NCBI GenBank assembly: GCA_035577685.1
Contig: DATLVC010000268.1
Location: forward strand, 1 to 6,408
Direction of reading: 5' to 3'
Length of the DNA: 6,408 nt
Origin: CAIYRG01 sp035577685
GTDB lineage: Bacteria > Pseudomonadota > Alphaproteobacteria > Micropepsales > Micropepsaceae
The notes beneath the pieces were generated by a model. The model had not been told where the DNA came from and ran no database searches. It saw only the letters and a list, made by a program, of their open reading frames with translations. How positions within the stretch are numbered: position 1 is the stretch's first letter; every line of letters begins with the position of its first letter. Position numbers and translations under genes: made by a program. Positions 1-4,790 of this stretch are shown here, piece after piece.

Positions 1-1
1 C

Positions 2-67
2 CTGGGCCAGGAACCGCCATCGCTACGTGCCGCGCGCGCCGTGCTCGAATTGGCGAAGAAGAAATAG
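2..67 (+). CDS. C-terminal end of a plus-strand gene, possibly lpxB (partial)
   Basis: An open frame enters from the left edge and stops at TAG (65-67), giving a 21-residue tail that reads LGQEPPSLRAARAVLELAKK plus a final K. The tail looks like a genuine protein end: an alanine/arginine/leucine helix finishing in lysines, with GC-rich third positions. A tail of the type PS-x-RAA-x-AVL resembles what I recall at the C-terminus of alphaproteobacterial LpxB, the lipid-A-disaccharide synthase of the inner membrane. In rhizobia lpxB lies convergent to gltA, which fits the orientation here. The identification rests on 21 residues and on gene order, so no symbol is given. The gene would converge on the hydrolase gene ending at 117. 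Confidence 0.4.
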   Translation: MGQEPPSLRAARAVLELAKKK

Positions 68-116
68 CGAATGTCCGGCCGCGAATTATTCACTATTCCC
101 CATTCGCTATTCGCGG
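63..116. repeat. Heptamer tandem repeats with overlapping inverted repeats in a convergent gap
   Basis: Four consecutive 7-bp units occupy 87-114 on the plus strand: TATTCAC, TATTCCC, CATTCGC, TATTCGC (consensus YATTCNC, or GNGAATR on the other strand). A perfect 11-bp inverted repeat pairs AATAGCGAATG (63-73) with CATTCGCTATT (101-111). A second perfect 8-bp one pairs CCGCGAAT (79-86) with ATTCGCGG (109-116). The two share their right arms, so they are mutually exclusive folds. The left arm of the first overlaps the TAG of the plus-strand gene. No T-run follows either stem, so this is not a classic intrinsic terminator, although a stem between convergent genes could still end or protect transcripts. 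From memory, similar YATTCNC repeats occur between genes in Bradyrhizobium-type genomes; this was not checked. Confidence 0.7.
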
Positions 117-869
117 CTACTTCGCCTGCAATTCCTTTTTCAGGAACGCGACCGCGCGGTTGAGCGCGTCCGTTGCATTCTTGTCGTCCCAGCGCGCGCC
201 GAAGCCGTGCGACTCTCCAGGATAGATCACGAGATCGACTTTGGCCCCTAGCGCTTTGGCCTCCTGAGCAAGTTGCTTTCCGTTCTCGACGGGAATGATC
301 TGGTCAGCGTCGCCGTGCAACACCAGAAGTGGCGGGAAGCGCTTGGCCGGCTGACCCAATGGCCACGGATCGGTACCGTAATAGATCACCGCCGCATTGA
401 TCTTGGGATCGAGCGTGGAAGCGCCGGTCGCGAGAATCCCGCCATTGGAAAAGCCGACGAGGCCCACCTTCCCGTTGGAATCCTTCTGCTTCACCAGATA
501 GTCGGCGAGGTCGTCGACCAGCTTCGCCCATTCCGGATAGCGATCCTCGAAAACATTCACCCCATTGGACATCATCTTGTCGTCGAGATCGCTGTAATAA
601 TAAACCAGATACGCATCGATGCCTTGAGCGGCCAGGGCCGCCGCATATCGGTTGTTATTCGCGATTTGCCGGTCGAAACCGCCCGCCCCATGCAGCAGCA
701 GCGCTGACGGACGCGGTGCGTCACCGGGCGCGCGGAAATAGGTGACATGGACCTGCCGCTCCTTGGCCGGCAGCATGATCTTTTGCCCCTGAATGTCGGC
801 CGCCGACGCCGATCCCATCAGCGCCAAAAACACCAGCGGTGCCAGCAGGCTGCGTGCGATTTCATTCAT
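117..869 (-). CDS. Exported dienelactone hydrolase family protein (paralogue 1)
   Basis: A 250-residue alpha/beta hydrolase predicted to be exported. Residues 1-23 form a signal peptide with a hydrophobic core (LLAPLVFLALMG) and an ASA|AD cleavage site. The mature protein shows the fold in order: HGAGG near 60-64 (oxyanion-hole loop), GFSNGG at 139-144 with nucleophile Ser141, HGDAD at 185-189 with probable catalytic Asp189, and ESHGFG with His221. True dienelactone hydrolase uses a cysteine nucleophile, so the serine argues for a general esterase, thioesterase or peptidase-like activity; the substrate is unknown. The start at 869 is preferred over an in-frame ATG at 965 because it gives the signal peptide and follows an AGGGGGGAA ribosome site. 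It lies 4 nt after the stop of its paralogue, so translational coupling is likely. Bases 117-119 are the stop (TAG). Confidence 0.92.
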   Translation of the reverse strand: MNEIARSLLAPLVFLALMGSASAADIQGQKIMLPAKERQVHVTYFRAPGDAPRPSALLLHGAGGFDRQIANNNRYAAALAAQGIDAYLVYYYSDLDDKMMSNGVNVFEDRYPEWAKLVDDLADYLVKQKDSNGKVGLVGFSNGGILATGASTLDPKINAAVIYYGTDPWPLGQPAKRFPPLLVLHGDADQIIPVENGKQLAQEAKALGAKVDLVIYPGESHGFGARWDDKNATDALNRAVAFLKKELQAK

Positions 870-873
870 GACG

Positions 874-1647
874 TCATTCCCCCCTGAGCTGCTTATCGAG
901 GAACGCAAGCGTGCGCTGGAACGCATCGTCCGCGGCCGGTGTGCCAAGATTCTGGCCAAAGCCATGATTGATCCCGGGATAGGAATGGAATTCCACCGGT
1001 CCGCCGAGTGCCTTCACCGCTTCATACAGCTTGCGTCCGCGTTCGATCGGCTCGCGCGTGTCGGCCTCGCCATGGAAGATCATCATCGGCGGGAAGCGCT
1101 TGGCTTGGTAGCCGGGCACGCGAGAGACGCCGCCATAATAGACGACGGCGGCGTCGATGTTCTTATCCAAAGGCGTGGCGTGGGCCGACAGATTGCCGCC
1201 ATTGGAAAATCCGACGAGCGCGACCTTGCCGTTCGAGCTCGGCATCTTCTTCACGTCGGCGGTGAGATCGCTCACCTCCTGAGCCCAGGCGGGAAACCGC
1301 TTGATGCTGACGCCCGGTGCATTCGCCTTGCGGTCGGCGATGTCTTGATCGCTGTAATAAGACACCATGTAAGCGTCGAAGCCATGATTGGCGAGTTCGC
1401 TTGCGTAATGCTGGAAATTCTCGGTGCGCCCCTCTGCGCCGCCCCAGCCCTGGCCGCCATGCAGCATCAGCACGGTCGGCCGCTTGGCGTTGCCCGGCGC
1501 GCGATAGAATTCCACCTTCACGGCATGATCGCTCGCCGGCAGGACTATTTGCTTGCCCTGGATATCGGCGGCGTTCGCGGCCGGCGTGACGCCTATGACA
1601 GCGAGAAGCGCCAACGGCGCCAATAGAATCCGCATCGAAGCTTTCAT
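874..1647 (-). CDS. Exported dienelactone hydrolase family protein (paralogue 2)
   Basis: A 257-residue secreted alpha/beta hydrolase. Residues 1-26 are a signal peptide (core ILLAPLALLAVIGV, cleavage at ANA|AD). The catalytic triad is visible as Ser148 in GFSNGG (146-151), Asp196 in HGEAD (192-196) and His228 in NHGFG; the HGGQG loop at 63-67 would help form the oxyanion hole. It aligns along its whole length with the neighbouring hydrolase, sharing ADIQG, FYRAPG or YFRAPG, SNGKV, LVGFSNGG, AKRFPP and HGFG, so the pair is a tandem duplication that has diverged considerably. The start at 1647 is chosen because the longer frame (ATG at 1989) runs back over the small membrane gene and into gltA and would bury the signal peptide. 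The ribosome site is weak (AGCGGA). A second Met at codon 5 is less likely. Substrate unknown; the family assignment is firm. Confidence 0.93.
   Translation of the reverse strand: MKASMRILLAPLALLAVIGVTPAANAADIQGKQIVLPASDHAVKVEFYRAPGNAKRPTVLMLHGGQGWGGAEGRTENFQHYASELANHGFDAYMVSYYSDQDIADRKANAPGVSIKRFPAWAQEVSDLTADVKKMPSSNGKVALVGFSNGGNLSAHATPLDKNIDAAVVYYGGVSRVPGYQAKRFPPMMIFHGEADTREPIERGRKLYEAVKALGGPVEFHSYPGINHGFGQNLGTPAADDAFQRTLAFLDKQLRGE
877..885 (-). promoter_or_regulatory. Ribosome binding site of hydrolase paralogue 1, inside the end of paralogue 2
   Basis: On the minus strand AGGGGGGAA lies 7-9 nt before the ATG at 869. It is formed by the last codons (Arg-Gly-Glu) of the upstream hydrolase gene. 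This decides the start at 869 over the longer in-frame option and suggests that the two genes are translated in a coupled way from one message. Confidence 0.75.
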
Positions 1648-1661
1648 GGCTGTATCCGCTT

Positions 1662-1871
1662 TCAGTTTGGATTGAGGAGAGGTGTGGAAGGACGGACCCC
1701 GTACGCGGGATGATGCGCATAACGGGTGAAACCCAACGTGACCAACATCAATGTGAAAGCACCCATGACGGCAGCGGCAACCAGACGCCGCCAAGCAGGG
1801 CGGCGGCGTCGATTGTCGGCCGCAGCGTCGATGGGGGACAGAGGATAGGGTTCTGCCTCTACCGGACGCAT
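1662..1871 (-). CDS. Small single-pass membrane protein, unknown function
   Basis: A 69-residue protein not recognised as any named family. Residues 1-29 are hydrophilic and end in a basic cluster (RRRRPAWRR, 21-29). Residues 30-48 are one hydrophobic segment (LVAAAVMGAFTLMLVTLGF), followed by a short tail with YAHHPAYG and a proline/asparagine-rich end. The positive-inside rule puts the N-terminus in the cytoplasm and about 20 residues in the periplasm. The ATG at 1871 has a GAGG ribosome site 6 nt upstream and lies 12 nt after the gltA stop; the next gene begins 14 nt after its stop. Spacing, ribosome site and a membrane segment with a logical topology support a real gene. Against it: it is short, lacks a recognised homologue, and long chance frames are common in GC-rich DNA. 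Confidence 0.6.
   Translation of the reverse strand: MRPVEAEPYPLSPIDAAADNRRRRPAWRRLVAAAVMGAFTLMLVTLGFTRYAHHPAYGVRPSTPLLNPN
1784..1810 (-). other. GC-rich 9-bp perfect hairpin inside the small membrane gene
   Basis: GACGCCGCC (1784-1792) and GGCGGCGTC (1802-1810) are perfect reverse complements separated by 9 nt. The stem lies 73 nt past the gltA stop in the direction of transcription and is built by the arginine codons of the small gene. No U-run follows, so it is not a standard terminator. It could slow polymerase or mark and protect a processed gltA 3' end, or it may only be a by-product of the codons. Confidence 0.45.
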
Positions 1872-1877
1872 GGTCAG

Positions 1878-1881
1878 CCTC
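1878..1881 (-). promoter_or_regulatory. Ribosome binding site for the small membrane gene
   Basis: The minus strand reads GAGG 6 nt before the ATG at 1871, in the 12-nt gap after the gltA stop codon. It is the best evidence besides the membrane segment that the small frame is translated, and its closeness to the gltA stop suggests that ribosomes finishing gltA could re-initiate there. Confidence 0.55.
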
Positions 1882-1883
1882 GA

Positions 1884-3200
1884 CTATCCGCGTTTCGCGG
1901 GGGGAATATAATCCCTGTGGTGGGGGCCCGTATAGATTTGCCGCGGCCGCCCGATTTTCTGCTCGGGATCCTCGATCATTTCCTGCCATTGCGCGACCCA
2001 GCCCACGGTACGGGCCAGAGCGAACAAAGCGGTGAACATATCGGCCGGGAACCCCAGAGCCTTCAACGTGATGCCTGAATAGAAATCGATATTCGGATAA
2101 AGCTTCTTTTCGATGAAATATTCGTCCTGCAAGGCGACGCGTTCCAGTTCGAGCGCCGTCTTCAGCAGCGGATCGTCATGCTTGCCGAGCTCGTCGAGCA
2201 CCGCATAGCACTGGTCACGCATCACCTTGGCCCGGGGATCGTAATTCTTGTAGACACGGTGCCCGAAACCCGACAGGCGGAACGGGTCGTTCCGGTCCTT
2301 CGCCCGCTTCACATATTCGGGCACACGGTCGATGGTCCCGATCTCCTGGAGCATTTTCAGCGCTGCCTCATTCGCGCCGCCATGGGCCGGGCCCCAAAGG
2401 CAGGCGATCCCGGCCGCGATGCAGGCAAACGGATTGGCGCCCGAAGAGCCGGCGAGCCGCACGGTGGAGGTGGAGGCGTTCTGCTCGTGATCGGCATGCA
2501 GGATGAAGATCGTATCCAGCGCTTTGGACAGCACCGGGTTGACCTTGTATTCCTCGCACGGCACCGCAAAGCACATGCGCATGAAGTTCTCGGTGTAGCC
2601 GAGCTCGTTCAGCGGATAAACGAAGGGTTGGCCGAGGGAATATTTGTAGGCCATCGCGGCGATGGTCGGCATCTTCGCGATCATGCGATGGCTCGCAATC
2701 TCGCGCTGGCGTTTGTCGGTGATGTCGGTGGAGTCGTGATAGAAGGCCGACAGCGCACCCACCACACCCACCATCACCGCCATGGGATGTGCGTCGCGCC
2801 GGAAGGCGCGGAACAATTGGTTGATCTGTTCGTGCACCATCGTGTGATAGGTGATGGTGTTCTTGAAATCGCCGGCCTGCTTCGGTGTGGGGAGGTCGCC
2901 GTTCAGCAACAGATAACACACTTCGAGAAAATTCGAATTCTTCGCGAGCTGGTCGATGGGATAGCCGCGATAGAGCAGAATGCCCTTGTCGCCATCGATG
3001 AAGGTGATGTCGCTTTCGCAGGAGGCCGTCGACGTGAAGCCCGGATCGTAGGTGAAGACATCCGCCTCGGCATAGAGTTTGCGGATGTCGACGACGTCGG
3101 GGCCTTCCGTCGCCTTGTAGACCGGGAGGTCGACTTTCTTGTTTCCGTAAGTGAGCGTCGCCGTCCCGTTTTTAATGGCGCCGCTGGCTTTATTATTCAT
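1884..3200 (-). CDS. gltA: Citrate synthase (type II, hexameric)
   Basis: Condenses acetyl-CoA with oxaloacetate to citrate, the entry step of the TCA cycle, in the cytoplasm. The 438-residue length is close to the usual 425-440 of Gram-negative type II enzymes. After an N-terminal beta-rich domain (about 1-60) comes the all-alpha citrate synthase fold. The catalytic residues are His283 in GPAHGGANE, His314 in the signature GFGHRVYKNYDPR (311-323) and Asp372 in NIDFYSG, corresponding to E. coli His264, His305 and Asp362. HADHEQN (245-251) is also typical. Enzymes of this class are usually inhibited by NADH; that is family knowledge, not visible here. The start at 3200 has a GGAG ribosome site 7 nt upstream. 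gltX lies 116 nt before it on the same strand, and a small membrane gene follows its TAG after 12 nt with no U-tract terminator between. Confidence 0.98.
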   Translation of the reverse strand: MNNKASGAIKNGTATLTYGNKKVDLPVYKATEGPDVVDIRKLYAEADVFTYDPGFTSTASCESDITFIDGDKGILLYRGYPIDQLAKNSNFLEVCYLLLNGDLPTPKQAGDFKNTITYHTMVHEQINQLFRAFRRDAHPMAVMVGVVGALSAFYHDSTDITDKRQREIASHRMIAKMPTIAAMAYKYSLGQPFVYPLNELGYTENFMRMCFAVPCEEYKVNPVLSKALDTIFILHADHEQNASTSTVRLAGSSGANPFACIAAGIACLWGPAHGGANEAALKMLQEIGTIDRVPEYVKRAKDRNDPFRLSGFGHRVYKNYDPRAKVMRDQCYAVLDELGKHDDPLLKTALELERVALQDEYFIEKKLYPNIDFYSGITLKALGFPADMFTALFALARTVGWVAQWQEMIEDPEQKIGRPRQIYTGPHHRDYIPPAKRG

Positions 3201-3316
3201 TTCAGGACTCCGTAGGTTATGGAGCGGCCCTCCCGAAAGGTCCGTTTTGTCTGGTAAACCCAGCGCCTGTGCGAATGTCGGTGCAAGGCTCTCACGCCCT
3301 GCGGAACTTCAAGAGT
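3201..3316 (-). other. gltX-gltA intergenic region / gltA leader
   Basis: This 116-nt gap lies between the gltX stop and the gltA start. It holds a GGAG ribosome site (3208-3211) and, just upstream, an imperfect stem at 3225-3244 (CGGACC against GGGCCG, one mismatch, 8-nt loop). I found no convincing -35/-10 pair and no hairpin with a U-run after gltX, so it is unclear whether gltA has its own promoter here. The length leaves room for one. Confidence 0.5.
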
Positions 3317-4729
3317 TTAATCGCCTTGCGCGCGAATGCGAGTCAAGGCCTCTTCGCGTCCCAACACCGCCATCACGTCGAAGATCGGGGGAGAAGCGGT
3401 CCGGCCCGTCAGGGCCGCCCGCAAGGGCTGGGCCATATCGCTAAGGGCCATGCCTTCGGCCTCCACAAAAAGGCGGGTCCGGGCCTCCAAAGAGGGGGCA
3501 TCCCAGGGGTCAGCGTCCAGCGCTTGCCCCAGTTTCAGGAGCAGGCCACGCGCGACCGGGTTTAGGGCCTGGGCGGCAGCCTTATCTGGCGCCGGTGCGC
3601 CGTCCGTGAAGAGGAAATCCGCCTTTTCGACAAGCTCGACCAGGGTTTTGGCGCGCGGCTTCAGAAACGGCATGGCGGCCACAAGACGTGCGCGGTGGGG
3701 CGTATCGAAAATGCGGCCCGGGTGAAGCCGCTGGGCGAAAGCCAGAGCCTCATCGGCAAGCGCCCCGTCGTACATTGCGCGCATGTAATGTGCGTTGATG
3801 CTGTCGAGCTTTTTCATGTCGAAGCGGGCGGCCGAACGCCCGATGGCCTCGAGCGTGAACAGCTCGATCGCCTTTTGGGTGGGGATGATCTCATCGTCGC
3901 CATGGCTCCAGCCGAGGCGCAGCAGATAATTCCGCATGGCTTCGGGCAGGTAGCCCATATCGCGATAGGCCTCGACCGCGAGTGCGCCATGCCGTTTGGA
4001 GAGCTTGGCGCCGTCCGCTCCATGGATCAGTGGCACATGACCATAGAGCGGCACCGGCCAGCCCATCGCTTCGATGATCTGCAATTGGCGCGCGGCATTG
4101 TTGAGATGATCCACGCCCCGGATCACATGGGTGACGCCCATGTCGAAATCATCGACCACGACGGCGAGCATATAGGTGGGTGTGCCATCGCTGCGCAGGA
4201 GCACCATGTCGTCGAGTTGATCGTTCCCCCAACGCACCGTGCCTTGCACCACATCGTGGACCACTGTCTCGCCGGTTTGCGGCGCTCTCAGGCGCACCAC
4301 ATAGGGCATGTTGCGCTGTTCCGGCCCCGGCTCGCGGTCCCGCCAGCGGCCGTCATAGCGAACGGAGAGGCCTTTGGCCTTCTGTTCGCTGCGCATCTGT
4401 TCCAGCTCCTGCGGCGTCGCATAGCAGCGATAGGCGTACCCCATGGCCAGCATTTGTTGCGCGACCTCGCGGTGGCGCTCTACGCGTGCGAATTGGAAAA
4501 CCGGCTCGCCGTCCCAATCCAGGCCCATCCAGGTCAGCCCGTTGAAGATGGCCGCTACGGCTTCCGGGGTGGAACGCTCGCGGTCGGTGTCTTCGATCCG
4601 AAGGAGAAATTTGCCGCCGATATGGCGTGCATAGAGCCAGTTGAACAAAGCAGTGCGCGCGCCCCCGATATGAAGATAGCCGGTGGGCGAGGGCGCGAAG
4701 CGCAGGACGGGCGCGGAATTTTCAGCCAT
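3317..4729 (-). CDS. gltX: Glutamyl-tRNA synthetase
   Basis: Class I aminoacyl-tRNA synthetase that loads glutamate onto tRNA in the cytoplasm. Numbered from the ATG at 4729 (470 residues, about the length of E. coli GluRS), RFAPSPTG leads into the HIGH motif HIGG (20-23), LLRIEDTDRERS follows, and the KMSKS motif is KLSKRHG (242-248). The anticodon-binding helical domain fills the C-terminal third. The insert that binds zinc in E. coli GluRS keeps only one cysteine here (RCYATP), so this is a zinc-free type. Many alphaproteobacteria lack GlnRS and make Gln-tRNA through Glu-tRNA(Gln) and GatCAB, often with two GluRS copies; this copy may take part, but its tRNA choice cannot be read here. An alternative ATG at 4738 adds three residues; 4729 is preferred because the only purine-rich patch (GAAAG) lies 10 nt from it and 1 nt from the other. 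Confidence 0.97.
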   Translation of the reverse strand: MAENSAPVLRFAPSPTGYLHIGGARTALFNWLYARHIGGKFLLRIEDTDRERSTPEAVAAIFNGLTWMGLDWDGEPVFQFARVERHREVAQQMLAMGYAYRCYATPQELEQMRSEQKAKGLSVRYDGRWRDREPGPEQRNMPYVVRLRAPQTGETVVHDVVQGTVRWGNDQLDDMVLLRSDGTPTYMLAVVVDDFDMGVTHVIRGVDHLNNAARQLQIIEAMGWPVPLYGHVPLIHGADGAKLSKRHGALAVEAYRDMGYLPEAMRNYLLRLGWSHGDDEIIPTQKAIELFTLEAIGRSAARFDMKKLDSINAHYMRAMYDGALADEALAFAQRLHPGRIFDTPHRARLVAAMPFLKPRAKTLVELVEKADFLFTDGAPAPDKAAAQALNPVARGLLLKLGQALDADPWDAPSLEARTRLFVEAEGMALSDMAQPLRAALTGRTASPPIFDVMAVLGREEALTRIRAQGD

Positions 4730-4790
4730 TATGATCATACTTTCGCGGTTGGCTGGCTTCTAGCAAAGGGGGGCCCTTGCGGATAGAGCC
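4730..4790. promoter_or_regulatory. Short divergent gltX/comEC intergenic region with small palindromes
   Basis: Promoters for both divergent genes must lie here or inside the opposite gene. I could not find a convincing -35/-10 pair on either strand. Visible structures are a perfect 10-bp palindrome TATGATCATA (4730-4739) at the gltX start; a near-palindrome at 4763-4780 (GCAA-A-GGG, three G, CCC-TTGC; 7 bp with one bulged A); and TGCGGATAG repeated at 4778-4786 and 4792-4800, the second copy inside the comEC start. Any of these could bind a regulator or be chance. Confidence 0.4.

Noticed and set aside
273..707. 144-codon plus-strand frame antisense to hydrolase paralogue 1
   Set aside because: It is the opposite strand of a gene with clear motifs, and its own translation has no family features.
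870..965. Longer N-terminus for hydrolase paralogue 1 starting at 965
   Set aside because: It would add 32 arginine/serine-rich residues ahead of a good signal peptide, overlap the upstream gene by about 90 nt, and ignore the strong ribosome site before 869.
793..1626. 277-codon open frame on the plus strand antisense to hydrolase paralogue 2
   Set aside because: The minus strand shows a signal peptide and a full catalytic triad; the plus frame shows neither domain nor ribosome site.
1648..1989. Longer N-terminus for hydrolase paralogue 2 starting at 1989
   Set aside because: The extra 114 residues overlap the end of gltA and the whole small membrane gene, look like low-quality out-of-frame sequence, and bury the signal peptide.
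2178..3215. 345-codon open frame on the plus strand antisense to gltA
   Set aside because: It is a shadow of the citrate synthase gene. Codon bias in GC-rich genes removes stops on the opposite strand; the translation is rich in H, R, G and V with no recognisable domain, while the minus strand encodes a complete enzyme.
3201..3316. Possible intrinsic terminator after gltX
   Set aside because: The only stem in the gap is imperfect, lies next to the gltA ribosome site rather than after gltX, and has no U-run.
3695..4786. 363-codon open frame on the plus strand antisense to gltX
   Set aside because: It mirrors the GluRS reading frame, has no recognisable motif, and its end overlaps the start of gltX and the divergent promoter gap.
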